From assembly GCA_905194315.1 (NCBI GenBank), contig CAJJRX010000006.1, positions 1 through 64,000 of the forward strand: DNA of 64,000 bases, in the 5' to 3' direction. The notes beneath the pieces are model-generated. The model worked only from the letters and a program-made list of their open reading frames with translations, was not told where the DNA came from and made no database searches. How positions within the stretch are numbered: position 1 is the first letter of the stretch; the number at the start of each line of letters is the position of its first letter. The DNA is from an uncultured Sutterella sp. GTDB taxonomy: Bacteria; Pseudomonadota; Gammaproteobacteria; Burkholderiales; Burkholderiaceae_F. Both the position numbers and the translations under genes were made by a program. Below are positions 17,417 through 26,357 of this stretch, one piece after another.

Positions 17417-18829
17417 TTAGAGCGAGTAGTAAAGATCAAAGTCAAGTGCCGTCACAGCCATGCGGGCGCGGGTCACTTCTTCCATCTTCAGAGCGATGTA
17501 GGCATCGATGAAGTCATCGGTGAACACATCACCGCGCGTAAGGAACTCACGGTCCTGATCGAGATGCATGAGCGCTTCATCAAGCGAGGCGCACACGGTC
17601 GGGATCTTGGCGTTTTCTTCCGGCGGCAGATCATAGAGGTTCTTGTCTGCAGCTTCACCCGGGTGGATCTTGTTCTGGATACCGTCAAGGCCGGCCATCA
17701 GCAGTGCGCTGAAGCCGAGGTACGGGTTGCACAGCGGATCCGGGAAGCGGGTTTCGATACGGCGGGCCTTCGCGGAGGTCACGTGCGGAATACGGATCGA
17801 AGCGGAGCGGTTACGGGCGGAATAGGCCAGCTTCACGGGCGCTTCAAAACCGGGCACCAGACGGCGGTAGGAGTTGATACCGGGGTTGGTGATGGCGTTA
17901 AGCGCACGGGCATGCTTGATGATACCGCCGATGTAGTACAGCGCCAGATCAGACAGACCGGCATAGCCGTTACCCGAGAAGAGGTTCACACCGTCCTTCC
18001 AGATCGACTGATGCACGTGCATACCCGAGCCGTTATCACCTTCGACGGGCTTGGGCATGAACGTTGCCGTCTTGCCGTAGGCGGCCGCGACGTTGTGAAT
18101 CGTGTACTTGACGATCTGTGTCCAGTCGGCGCGCTTGACGAGGGTGGAGAACTTCGTGCCGATTTCGCACTGACCGGCGCCGCCCACCTCGTGGTGGTGG
18201 ATTTCAACCGGAACGCCCTGCTGTTCCATCAGCAGGCACATTTCAGCACGCATGTCGGTGAAAGAATCCACCGGAGAAACCGGGAAGTAGCCGCCCTTCA
18301 TGCGGTTGCGGTGACCGAGGTTGCCGCCTTCAATATCAAGACCGGACGACCAGGGGGCTTCTTCACTGTCGATCTGGAAGAAGCTCTTGCCCGGGCGGTG
18401 ATCCCACTTGACAGCGTCAAAAATAAAGAACTCGGGTTCAGGGCCGAAGAAAGCCGTATCGCCGATACCGGTCGTCTTCAGATACGCTTCCGCACGGTGG
18501 GCAATCGAACGCGGGTCACGGTTGTAACCCTTGCCCGTGGAGGGTTCCTGCACATCGCAGGTGAGCACGAGCGTGTTCTGCTCGCGGAACGGGTCCATAC
18601 GGGCCGTCTCCGGATCCGGCAGCAGGAGCATATCGCTCGCCTCAATGCCGCGCCAGCCCTTGAAGGAAGAACCGTCAAAGGGGTGACCCAGCTCAAACAT
18701 GTCTTCGTCCACAACAGATGCAGGAACGCTGACGTGCATTTCTTTACCGAGCGTGTCTGTCAGGCGCAAATCAACGAATTTGACATCGTTGTCCTTGATC
18801 ATCTGTAAAACATCGGAAGCGGTTGTCAT
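17417..18829 (-). CDS. glnA: Glutamine synthetase type I
   Basis: Makes glutamine from glutamate, ammonia and ATP; cytoplasmic dodecamer. The protein is 470 residues. Visible motifs are the N-terminal DGSSF segment, the ATP-site KPVEGDNGSGMHVHQS region (glutamate/ATP site), and NLYDLPPEE, which carries the adenylylation Tyr at about 398. It should therefore be controlled by GlnE adenylylation. GGAG lies just before the ATG. Upstream are a perfect sigma-54 promoter and two NtrC sites; downstream, after a hairpin, are ntrB and ntrC. Confidence 0.98.
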   Translation of the reverse strand: MTTASDVLQMIKDNDVKFVDLRLTDTLGKEMHVSVPASVVDEDMFELGHPFDGSSFKGWRGIEASDMLLLPDPETARMDPFREQNTLVLTCDVQEPSTGKGYNRDPRSIAHRAEAYLKTTGIGDTAFFGPEPEFFIFDAVKWDHRPGKSFFQIDSEEAPWSSGLDIEGGNLGHRNRMKGGYFPVSPVDSFTDMRAEMCLLMEQQGVPVEIHHHEVGGAGQCEIGTKFSTLVKRADWTQIVKYTIHNVAAAYGKTATFMPKPVEGDNGSGMHVHQSIWKDGVNLFSGNGYAGLSDLALYYIGGIIKHARALNAITNPGINSYRRLVPGFEAPVKLAYSARNRSASIRIPHVTSAKARRIETRFPDPLCNPYLGFSALLMAGLDGIQNKIHPGEAADKNLYDLPPEENAKIPTVCASLDEALMHLDQDREFLTRGDVFTDDFIDAYIALKMEEVTRARMAVTALDFDLYYSL

Positions 18830-18869
18830 GAGAGTTCTCCCTCAAAAGAGATTAAAGAGTGTGTTTCCC

Positions 18870-18943
18870 CCGGACGTCTGAACCCTGTCCGGAGAGAAAG
18901 CAAAAAGAAATTTCTGTCTGCCGCCCGGCAGTGTCTTTGCCGG
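18870..18943 (-). other. Two hairpins in the glnA leader
   Basis: From the predicted sigma-54 start (about 18952) the leader is about 120 bases. It can form CCGGCA/TGCCGG (18925-18930 with 18938-18943) and CCGGAC/GTCCGG (18870-18875 with 18887-18892). No T-run follows either. Their function, if any, is unknown. Confidence 0.45.
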
Positions 18944-18963
18944 AAAGCCTTACCCAAATAAGA

Positions 18964-18978
18964 GCAAATTTCGTGCCA
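18964..18978 (-). promoter_or_regulatory. Sigma-54 (-24/-12) promoter of glnA
   Basis: On the minus strand the sequence is TGGCAC-GAAAT-TTGC, an exact match to the sigma-54 consensus TGGCAC-N5-TTGC. Transcription would start near 18952, about 120 bases before the glnA ATG. Position in front of glnA and next to ntrBC makes this assignment strong. Confidence 0.92.
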
Positions 18979-19082
18979 ACTTTTTCAAACCGTTCCGGCA
19001 CAAACATTTCCACTGGAATCAGGCTTCTGGAACAGACCCCGGTCGCAAAGGCGGCCGGGGCTGGAATTTATCGCGAATTATC

Positions 19083-19097
19083 GCACTTTTCTGGTGC
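19083..19097. promoter_or_regulatory. NtrC-binding site 1
   Basis: GCACT-N5-GGTGC matches the NtrC consensus GCACY-N5-RGTGC. The centre lies about 138 bases upstream of the predicted sigma-54 start, a normal enhancer distance. Confidence 0.85.
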
Positions 19098-19112
19098 AAA
19101 AGAAAGCGCTCT

Positions 19113-19127
19113 GCACCAAAAAAGAGC
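19113..19127. promoter_or_regulatory. NtrC-binding site 2 (one mismatch)
   Basis: GCACC-N5-AGAGC differs from the NtrC consensus at one base of the right half. It is 30 bases (about three helical turns) from site 1, the spacing expected for cooperative binding. The gap 18830-19136 is thus the glnA control region. Confidence 0.75.
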
Positions 19128-19136
19128 ATTATTTTC

Positions 19137-20315
19137 TCAGAGGAAAGCCTCCTGAACATCCGAGAGAAACCGCAGACCTTTTTCTGTGGTGGCAATCCGT
19201 TCAGGGCACCCGACAAGAAGCCCCCGGGTGCGCAGCGTTGAGAGCACCGGCTCAATCCGGGCGAGCGGGAGTCCGGTACGGGTTTCGAAGTAACCGGAAG
19301 GCACGCCGTCAACGAGTCTCAGAGCGTTGAGCATGAATTCAAACGGCCGTTCCGCATCGGGAACGATGAAGCTGCGCTGGGCGCCGGTTCCGTTTTCCTT
19401 CACATTTTCCATGTAGCGTACGGGCGCGGGAGCATTCTGGTAGCGGACAATCCCCTGAGCCGAGGAGAGTTTGGCATGAGCACCCGCCCCGATTGCCATA
19501 TAGTCCCCGTATGTCCAGTAGTTGAGGTTGTGGCGGCATTCAAACCCGGGACGGGCATAGCCCGACACCTCATAGTGGCGGAAACCGGCCGCGGCAAGCG
19601 TTGACTCGACCAGATCGGTCATATCCGCCAGCGTATCCTCACCGGGAATGCCCGCCGGCGTGCGCTTGGCGAAATAAGTGCCCTCCTCGATCGTGAGCTG
19701 GTAAAAGGACAGATGCACGGTATCGAGCGAAACCGCCCGGCGAAGAGTTTCCTCAAGCTCAGGAAGAGTTTCGCCCGGCAGTCCGAACATCAGATCGAGA
19801 TTCACCCGCTCGAAGGTCTCCGCAGCCAGACGGGCCGCCTCGAGTGCCTCCTGCGCGGTGTGAATCCTGCCGAGAATCCGGAGTTTTTCGTCCGAAAAAC
19901 TTTGAATCCCGAGGCTTACCCGGTTGACGCCGAGTGCGGCATAGGCCCGGAAACGGGATGCCTCCACGGTGCCGGGGTTGGCCTCCATCGTGATTTCAGC
20001 GCCGCGCTCGAGGCCCACGGTATTGCTGATCGCCTCCAGAAGCCGTCCGACACTCTCCACACTCATCAGGCTGGGCGTGCCGCCCCCGATGAACACCGTC
20101 CGGAAAGGCCGTGAGTGCGCCTGAGGCGCAAGCACTTCAAGCTCGCGAATCAGGCTTTCAACATAGCGATCCTCGCTCTCTTCAGGCTTACGCAGATTGA
20201 GTGCATGTGAGTTGAAATCGCAGTACGGACATTTGCGCACACACCAGGGCCAGTGCACATACAGTGAGAGCGGAATATCCTCCGTGCGGATCGGACTGCT
20301 CCCGGACATTACCAT
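19137..20315 (-). CDS. hemW: HemW-like radical SAM protein (coproporphyrinogen-oxidase-like)
   Basis: Radical SAM protein of 392 residues. The cluster motif CVRKCPYCDFNSH lies about 25 residues in, followed by the GGGTPSLM segment and a C-terminal HemW/HemN-like domain. HemW is considered a heme chaperone for respiratory proteins rather than a true coproporphyrinogen oxidase, and the motif spacing fits HemW. It overlaps the end of rdgB by about 7 bases and is the third gene of rph-rdgB-hemW. The start may be the ATG at 20315 or the next in-frame ATG at 20309. Confidence 0.9.
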   Translation of the reverse strand: MVMSGSSPIRTEDIPLSLYVHWPWCVRKCPYCDFNSHALNLRKPEESEDRYVESLIRELEVLAPQAHSRPFRTVFIGGGTPSLMSVESVGRLLEAISNTVGLERGAEITMEANPGTVEASRFRAYAALGVNRVSLGIQSFSDEKLRILGRIHTAQEALEAARLAAETFERVNLDLMFGLPGETLPELEETLRRAVSLDTVHLSFYQLTIEEGTYFAKRTPAGIPGEDTLADMTDLVESTLAAAGFRHYEVSGYARPGFECRHNLNYWTYGDYMAIGAGAHAKLSSAQGIVRYQNAPAPVRYMENVKENGTGAQRSFIVPDAERPFEFMLNALRLVDGVPSGYFETRTGLPLARIEPVLSTLRTRGLLVGCPERIATTEKGLRFLSDVQEAFL

Positions 20316-20908
20316 CCCCAGCTTTCACGGATCATGGCACGCAGTTTCACGAGCGCCTGACCGCGATGGCTCACCGAGTTTTTCTCCTCAGCCGACATCT
20401 GAGCGGCTGTTTTTCCCGCATCGGGAAGAAAGAAGTACGGATCGTAGCCAAAGCCGCCCTCGCCTGCCGGCGTGTCGCGGATCTCGCCGAACCAGCGCCC
20501 TTCGGCAATGAGCGGCTCAGGATCGTCAGCACTGCGCACGGCCACAAGCACGCAGGTGTAGTGGGCACGGCGGTTCTCCGTTCCCTGCAGTTTTTCCACA
20601 AGCAGTCTGTTGTTTGCCGCATCATCGGACGGTTCACCCGCAAAGCGGGCGGAATGCACGCCGGGCATTCCGCCGAGTGCATCCACACACACGCCAGAGT
20701 CATCCGCCATAGCGGGTTTACCGGTCAGACGGGCGGCGTGTCTGGCCTTGGCCAGACAGTTTTCAACAAACGTTTCATAGGGTTCAGGGCACGAGGGCAC
20801 CCCCAGGGCACCCTGATTGATCACCTCAACGCCGGCTCCGGCAAACATCGCCTGAAACTCACGCAGTTTGCCCTTGTTATTGGAGGCAAGAACAAGCACT
20901 TTTTCCAT
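20309..20908 (-). CDS. rdgB: XTP/dITP diphosphatase (RdgB/HAM1)
   Basis: Hydrolyses non-canonical purine nucleoside triphosphates (XTP, ITP, dITP) to keep them out of nucleic acids; 199 residues. It has the N-terminal LASNNKGKLREF, the ADDSGVCVDALGG catalytic segment and the SHRGQAL C-terminal motif of the family. It begins 5 bases after the rph stop and overlaps hemW, so the three genes are translationally close. Confidence 0.96.
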   Translation of the reverse strand: MEKVLVLASNNKGKLREFQAMFAGAGVEVINQGALGVPSCPEPYETFVENCLAKARHAARLTGKPAMADDSGVCVDALGGMPGVHSARFAGEPSDDAANNRLLVEKLQGTENRRAHYTCVLVAVRSADDPEPLIAEGRWFGEIRDTPAGEGGFGYDPYFFLPDAGKTAAQMSAEEKNSVSHRGQALVKLRAMIRESWGW

Positions 20909-20913
20909 AATTG

Positions 20914-21642
20914 TCAGTCCTTAAACGCTTCAAGCTGTCTGGCCTGAATCTCTGAATTACCTTTTTCCGCCAGCCTGAGCAGCTCATCGAGCTCATGGCG
21001 GCTGAAGGGCGTACCTTCAGCGGTGCCCTGAACCTCAACAAACGCACCGGCACCGGTCATCACAACATTCATATCCGTATCCCCGGAGCTGTCCTCGACG
21101 TAGTTGAGATCGAGCAACGCCTGGTGATCCTTCATTCCGACAGAGACGGCACTGACCTGCGAGAGAATCGGATCCTCACTGATCAGACCGCGTTCGAGCA
21201 TCAGATTCACCGCATCACGAAGTGCCACCCAGGCGCCTGTGATCGAAGCGCAGCGCGTACCGCCGTCAGCCTGCAGCACATCGCAGTCAATCTGAATCGT
21301 ATATTCACCGAGTTTTTTACGGTCAACCACCGCGCGCAGACTCCGTCCGATCAGACGCTGAATCTCCTGAGTGCGGCCTGACTGCTTACCTTTGACAGCC
21401 TCACGCTCGCAGCGTGTGCCTGTCGAGCGGGGAAGCAGACCGTACTCGGCCGTGACCCATCCTTCGCCTCTGCCCTCGAGAAAACGGGGAACCCCCGCAC
21501 TCACGCTCGCCGTGCAGAGCACTTTGGTCTCACCTGCACAGACAAGCACACTGCCTTCGGCATAACGGGTGTAGTGGCGGATAAAAGTTAAGGGGCGCAA
21601 TTCATCACTGGCTCGCCCGTCAACGCGGGTATTTTCACTCAT
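20914..21642 (-). CDS. rph: Ribonuclease PH
   Basis: Phosphorolytic 3'-5' exoribonuclease that trims tRNA 3' ends; 242 residues, typical length. The N-terminal RPLTFIRHYTRYAEGSVLV, RSGRTQEIQRLIGRSLR-like phosphate-binding region, and the DCDVLQADGGTR segment are all present. It is the first gene of rph-rdgB-hemW and is divergent from yicC, as in many proteobacteria. Confidence 0.97.
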   Translation of the reverse strand: MSENTRVDGRASDELRPLTFIRHYTRYAEGSVLVCAGETKVLCTASVSAGVPRFLEGRGEGWVTAEYGLLPRSTGTRCEREAVKGKQSGRTQEIQRLIGRSLRAVVDRKKLGEYTIQIDCDVLQADGGTRCASITGAWVALRDAVNLMLERGLISEDPILSQVSAVSVGMKDHQALLDLNYVEDSSGDTDMNVVMTGAGAFVEVQGTAEGTPFSRHELDELLRLAEKGNSEIQARQLEAFKD

Positions 21643-21754
21643 AGTTCAACTCACAAAAAAATTCAGCAGCGCCGCTGAGACATCTGTTTCTGATCAACGG
21701 CATTATTCTAACAGCCGCGCCGGCGCTTCCCGCGCCACAGAACACAAGAGCTGC

Positions 21755-21778
21755 AAAAAAGGCCGGCCGGTCCTTTTT
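21755..21778. other. Terminator-like hairpin between divergent rph and yicC
   Basis: AAAAAGG (within 21755-21762) pairs with CCTTTTT (21772-21778) around a GC-rich CCGGCCGGT core. It looks like a bidirectional intrinsic terminator but lies in a 275-base gap between two divergent promoters, where none is needed for the flanking genes. Confidence 0.5.
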
Positions 21779-21917
21779 CGGCAAGAAACAACGGAAGAAT
21801 TCCTGCAGCCTGCAGCAAAGACCACTAAAATGATCAGCCCCGTCTGTTGCAGTGAATTATCTGAAGAAAACTGCAATGCGGCTTACCGTTTGACTGTTTT
21901 TTATAAGGAATCCTTTC

Positions 21918-22817
21918 ATGGCAGTTTCCTCCATGACTGGCTACGCCGTCGTGAGCGCACCCACAAGTCTGGGTACCGTGACGCTCGAATGCCGCTCTGT
22001 CAACTCCCGTTTTCTTGACCTTACCCTGCGTCTGTCCGAGGATGTGCGCTTTGCCGACCCGATCCTGCGTGACATGGTGCAGAAAAACATCAACCGCGGC
22101 AAGGTGGAGATCCGTGCCAGCTGCGTGCCGGACGAAAACGCCGCCCCGGCGACCATCAACACCGTCCTGCTCGAACGGATTGCCGGTCTGCAGAAGACTG
22201 TGCGCGAATACCTGCCCTCTGCGCGCGAGCTCAGCGTGAATGATCTGCTGCATATGCCCGGCGTGATGGTCAGCTCCACCCCTGATCAGGACCGCCTCGA
22301 AGAGGAGATCCGCACGATCGTCACGGACATGCTTGCCTCGTTCAAAGCCTCGCGTGAACGCGAGGGTACCGCTCTGGCGGAGATTCTTCTGACCAACTGT
22401 GATCAGATCGAAACGCATGTGAATGCCCTGCAGGCTGCCCTGCCCGGTATCCTGCAGCACCTGCAGAACAAACTTGAAGAACGTCTGCAGGATGCCTTGA
22501 GCGGTCTGCTCTCGGAAAAGAGCTCGCTCACAAAAGACGAAATTGCCGAACGCATCCGTCAGGAGGTGACTCTCTACGCAGTGCGTATGGACGTCGAAGA
22601 GGAGATGAACCGCCTGCTCACCCACGTCGCCGAAGTGCGCCGCATCCTGAAAACAGGCGGCTCGGTCGGTCGCCGTCTCGACTTCATTGTTCAGGAAATG
22701 AACCGTGAGGCCAATACGCTCGGCTCCAAAGCCTCTGCCATTGAAATGACCAATACCGCGCTTGCGCTCAAAGTGGTCATCGAGCAGATGCGCGAACAGA
22801 TTCAGAACTTGGAATAA
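21918..22817 (+). CDS. yicC: YicC-family endoribonuclease
   Basis: Cytoplasmic protein of 299 residues with the YicC N-terminal domain (SMTGYA start, LECRSVNSRFLDL) and the C-terminal DUF1732 region (GRRLDFIVQEMNREANTLGSK). Recent work shows YicC proteins are metal-dependent endoribonucleases. AAGGA lies before the ATG. It is divergent from rph and precedes gmk by 13 bases, suggesting a yicC-gmk operon. Confidence 0.94.
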   Translation: MAVSSMTGYAVVSAPTSLGTVTLECRSVNSRFLDLTLRLSEDVRFADPILRDMVQKNINRGKVEIRASCVPDENAAPATINTVLLERIAGLQKTVREYLPSARELSVNDLLHMPGVMVSSTPDQDRLEEEIRTIVTDMLASFKASREREGTALAEILLTNCDQIETHVNALQAALPGILQHLQNKLEERLQDALSGLLSEKSSLTKDEIAERIRQEVTLYAVRMDVEEEMNRLLTHVAEVRRILKTGGSVGRRLDFIVQEMNREANTLGSKASAIEMTNTALALKVVIEQMREQIQNLE

Positions 22818-22830
22818 CGGAGGTTCTCTC

Positions 22831-23466
22831 ATGGCTGAAAGAGGTCATCACGCAGGTCGCGTGTTTCTTGTGACAGCACCTTCGGGCGCGGGTAAATCCT
22901 CGCTCGTTAATGCACTGCTGAAAATTGAGCCCTCGATCAAACTCTCGATCTCCCACACCACGCGGCAGCCCCGCCCCGGCGAGGAGAACGGACGTGAATA
23001 TCACTTTGTGAGTGAGGCGGAATTCCTCGCGATGAAAGGACGTGACGAGTTCCTTGAGACCGCCCTTGTGCACGGTAACTACTACGGAACAAGCCTGATC
23101 TGGATCGAAAAGCAGATCGCTCAGGGAAACGATGTGCTTCTGGAAATCGACTGGCAGGGTGCCCGTCAGGTTCGTGAACGCCTCTCCGGCACCGTGGGTA
23201 TCTTTATTCTTCCCCCTTCGATTGAAGCGCTCGAGTGGCGTCTGCACCACCGCGGCACGGACAGTGAAACCACAATCACCCGCCGGCTGCTTGGAGCGGG
23301 GGCTGAAATTGCGCACGCACCTGAATTTGAGTACGTTATAATTAACGAAGATTTCGATGTTGCGCTCTCACAGCTCAGAGCGATCGTTGTAGCAAGCAGA
23401 CTCGCTTTCAGACACCAGGCTGTCCGTCACCGCGAGCAATTTATCAGCTTAGGGATCCCGCTCTAA
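22831..23466 (+). CDS. gmk: Guanylate kinase
   Basis: Phosphorylates GMP to GDP with ATP; 211 residues. The P-loop APSGAGKSSL lies at about 14-23, followed by the GMP-binding SHTTRQPRPGEENGREYHF region and the DWQGARQVR lid segment. The start at 22831 has GGAGG upstream. It stands in the common order yicC-gmk-rpoZ-spoT. Confidence 0.97.
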   Translation: MAERGHHAGRVFLVTAPSGAGKSSLVNALLKIEPSIKLSISHTTRQPRPGEENGREYHFVSEAEFLAMKGRDEFLETALVHGNYYGTSLIWIEKQIAQGNDVLLEIDWQGARQVRERLSGTVGIFILPPSIEALEWRLHHRGTDSETTITRRLLGAGAEIAHAPEFEYVIINEDFDVALSQLRAIVVASRLAFRHQAVRHREQFISLGIPL

Positions 23467-23522
23467 CCCGTAGCGTGTGAATACACCGTAAGTCTTTTTA
23501 ACCACTTTTCATTGAATTAAAC

Positions 23523-23723
23523 ATGGCCCGCATTACTGTTGAAGATTGCCTGAAAAAAGTTCCCAACCGCTTCCAGATGGTTCTGGCTGCGGCTTATCGC
23601 GCCCGTCAGATCGCCCAGGGTTACACACCCAAGGTTGACGCCAAAGATAAGCCCGCCGTCCTTGCTCTGCGCGAAATCGCTGCAGGGGAAGTGGGTTTGG
23701 AAATGTTGAAGAAAATTCAGTGA
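23523..23723 (+). CDS. rpoZ: RNA polymerase omega subunit
   Basis: Small subunit (66 residues) that helps assemble beta-prime into RNA polymerase and, with DksA, takes part in ppGpp binding. The N-terminal MARITVEDCLKKVPNRF and the conserved RARQIAQG are diagnostic. It lies between gmk and spoT and ends at a strong terminator, so spoT needs its own promoter or read-through. Confidence 0.97.
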   Translation: MARITVEDCLKKVPNRFQMVLAAAYRARQIAQGYTPKVDAKDKPAVLALREIAAGEVGLEMLKKIQ

Positions 23724-23755
23724 TCACCTTCACTGCATTTCCTCTGAACACGTAA

Positions 23756-23803
23756 AAAGTCAGGCCCTTTTTCTGGGAAATTTCCCTCGGCCTGACTTTT
23801 TTT
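23756..23803 (+). terminator. Terminator after rpoZ
   Basis: AAAGTCAGGCC (23756-23766) pairs perfectly with GGCCTGACTTT (23789-23799), followed by T residues. Confidence 0.88.
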
Positions 23804-23851
23804 ATTCTTAACCTTTTTCCATAAGGGTTCCCGCCTGGTGCGGAAGACCTT

Positions 23852-26221
23852 GTGAGTGACTCGAACGGACTTATATATACGATGATTGACACAACTGTAT
23901 ATCCGGACGACATGTATGCGACTGCTGAGGAGCTCAATGGCGCTCGTCCTCAGCCCAGCCCTGCGTCTAAACGCGAGGTGCCTGCTGCAAAACCTGTCCC
24001 CGACAAGCCGACGCACGAGATACTCACTCCGAGTCTGCTGCCGGACGCGGATCTGCCGCTGTTCACACCGACGAATGAACCTGCGATCGTGTCAGCCTCT
24101 GCGCTTGTCGACCGCAGTCATCAGTACATGAGCAATGCGGAAGTGGAAAAGGTCCGTGAAGCATACCGCTATGCGGACGCGGCACACCTCGGACAGTTCC
24201 GCAAATCCGGTGAGCCCTACATTACGCACCCCATCGCCGTGGCCTCTATTCTGGCCTCCTGGAAGATGGATGCCCCCACCATTCAGGCCGGCCTCATGCA
24301 TGACGTGCTTGAGGACACCGGAACGAGCAAACAGGAAATGGCCGAGAAATTCGGCATGGAGGTGGCAGAACTCGTTGACGGGGTGAGCAAACTCGACAAA
24401 CTGCGCTTTTCCTCTGCGGAGGCGGCTCAGGCGGAGAGTTTCCGCAAGATGCTGCTTGCCATGTCCCGCGACGTGCGCGTCATCCTCGTCAAACTGGCTG
24501 ACCGTCTGCATAATCTACGCACCCTCGGCGTCATGCGTCCGGAAAAACGCGCCCGCATTGCCAAGGAGACGCTTGATATCTATGTGCCCCTTGCGCATCA
24601 GCTCGGTCTGAACAACGTCTTCCGTGAGCTCCAGGAGCTCAGCTTTGCCAACCGCTACCCGCGCCGCTATGAAATCCTCTATCACAACGTGCTCAAGCAG
24701 CGTAACGCCCGCCGTGCCGTGCTGGAGAAAATTCTGGCGGAAACCCGCGCACAGCTGCCCAAATACAACATCCGCGCACGGGTGATCGGCAGGGACAAAA
24801 CCATCTACGGCATCTACAACAAGATGCGAACCCAGCATCAGTCGTTTTCTGATGCACTCGATATCTACGGGTTCCGTGTCATTGTGCGCAGCCTTGAAGA
24901 GTGCTATCTGACGCTTTGCGCCCTGCACTCGCTTTTCAAACCGGTGCACCGCCGGTTTAAGGACTTTATTGCCATTCCGAAGATGAACGGCTATCAGAGC
25001 ATCCATACGACGGTTATCGGTCCTAACGGCACACCGATTGAATATCAGATCCGTACGGAGGATATGCATCGCGTGGCCGAGTACGGCATTCTCACGCAGT
25101 GGCTGTTTAAAAACGATTTCGACAGCCATGATATGCAGTCGCGCACATCCGCCTGGCTTGCCAATCTGATGGAAATTCAGCGCAACTCCGCTGACAGCAG
25201 CGAGTTTCTGGAAAACATCAAGGTTGACCTTTTCCCGAACAGGCTTTACGCCTTCACACCGCAGGGCAAGATTATCTCCCTGCCCAAGAGTTCCACCCCG
25301 GTGGACTTTGCCTATCAGGTGCACACCGATGTGGGTAACCACGCGGTCGGCTGCAAGATTAACGGAGAGCCCCGTGCGCTCAATACCCGTCTGAGCAACG
25401 GGGATATGGTGGAGATTCAGACAAATCCGCATTCATTCCCGAGTCCCGCGTGGCTTGAAAGCGTCCGCTCGGGCAAAGCCCGTGCGGAAATCCGCCAGTT
25501 CCTCAGAACCCGTCTACCTGAAGAGTCCGAACGGCTTGGCATGGAGGCGCTCAGAAAAGAGGCGGATCAGAACCGCTTCAGTCTCGAAGCGGTCCCCGAA
25601 ACAGTCTGGCAGAAGCTGCGCGAAGAACTCGAAGTGCCTGACGACAAAAGTCTTTACACCTCCATCGGCCTCGGGAAAGACCTCCCGGCTGCTGTGCTGC
25701 ACCGTCTGGTGAAGATGACGCACGAGCTTGACTCGGCCAATCCGCTTCATCCCCTGCCCGCCGTCAAAATCCGCGGCAGTGAAGGGGTGGCCGTTGAGCT
25801 CTCCAAGGACTGTCATCCGATCCCCGGCGACACCATCATGGGCTACAGCCGCACCGGGCACGGTCTCGTGATTCACCGCGCCGACTGCCCGCACTGCCGT
25901 CGCAGCATGAAGACAGAACCCTCGCGCTGGCTCGAGGTACAGTGGGCCGAAGAGCAGAATCACGCCAATCACGCTGTTCCGGTGGATATTCTGGTCTCCG
26001 ACCAGAATACGGCTCTTGCCTCGATCACCACCAGCATTGCCGAAGCCAATTCGAGTATTGTCGGTGTCGTGTTCTACGAAAAGGGGTCGGATCAGTACCT
26101 GCGCCTGACACTGCAGGTTCGTGACCGCGGACATCTGATGTATGTCATCAAGATGATCAAGAAAAACCCGGGCGTGTTGCAGGCCAAGCGTGTTCTCGAG
26201 GCCGGCGCCCCGCACAAGTAA
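23852..26221 (+). CDS. spoT: Bifunctional (p)ppGpp synthase/hydrolase
   Basis: Controls (p)ppGpp levels; 789 residues. The order is an N-terminal variable tail of about 90 residues, an HD hydrolase domain (MHDVLEDT and LVKLADRLHNLRTL intact), a synthetase domain (YGIYNKM, DIYGFRVIV, and RFKD of the RxKD type found in bifunctional enzymes), a TGS domain, a zinc-finger-like stretch (DCPHCRRSM) and a C-terminal ACT domain. Both activities therefore look intact. The GTG at 23852 is the longest start; ATG at 23882 is an alternative. It lies downstream of rpoZ as in E. coli. Confidence 0.95.
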   Translation: MSDSNGLIYTMIDTTVYPDDMYATAEELNGARPQPSPASKREVPAAKPVPDKPTHEILTPSLLPDADLPLFTPTNEPAIVSASALVDRSHQYMSNAEVEKVREAYRYADAAHLGQFRKSGEPYITHPIAVASILASWKMDAPTIQAGLMHDVLEDTGTSKQEMAEKFGMEVAELVDGVSKLDKLRFSSAEAAQAESFRKMLLAMSRDVRVILVKLADRLHNLRTLGVMRPEKRARIAKETLDIYVPLAHQLGLNNVFRELQELSFANRYPRRYEILYHNVLKQRNARRAVLEKILAETRAQLPKYNIRARVIGRDKTIYGIYNKMRTQHQSFSDALDIYGFRVIVRSLEECYLTLCALHSLFKPVHRRFKDFIAIPKMNGYQSIHTTVIGPNGTPIEYQIRTEDMHRVAEYGILTQWLFKNDFDSHDMQSRTSAWLANLMEIQRNSADSSEFLENIKVDLFPNRLYAFTPQGKIISLPKSSTPVDFAYQVHTDVGNHAVGCKINGEPRALNTRLSNGDMVEIQTNPHSFPSPAWLESVRSGKARAEIRQFLRTRLPEESERLGMEALRKEADQNRFSLEAVPETVWQKLREELEVPDDKSLYTSIGLGKDLPAAVLHRLVKMTHELDSANPLHPLPAVKIRGSEGVAVELSKDCHPIPGDTIMGYSRTGHGLVIHRADCPHCRRSMKTEPSRWLEVQWAEEQNHANHAVPVDILVSDQNTALASITTSIAEANSSIVGVVFYEKGSDQYLRLTLQVRDRGHLMYVIKMIKKNPGVLQAKRVLEAGAPHK

Positions 26222-26241
26222 ACGGACATTGTGTCTGACGG

Positions 26242-26280
26242 AAAGAGTCTGATGTGGCTGTGCTCTTCAGACTCTTTTTT
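26242..26280 (+). terminator. Terminator after spoT
   Basis: AAAGAGTCTGA (26242-26252) pairs with TCAGACTCTTT (from 26267), followed by a T-run. Confidence 0.85.
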
Positions 26281-26357
26281 CCGCCCGCCGGCGCAGAGCC
26301 TTCCCTCCGCTTCCCGATTCCGCTATGCTGCTAAAAGTGTTTTCGGAGATCTGTGCC

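Noticed and set aside
18990..19015. Second, plus-strand sigma-54 promoter (CGGCAC-N5-TTTC)
   Set aside because: Two mismatches in the key positions and no gene in the right direction.
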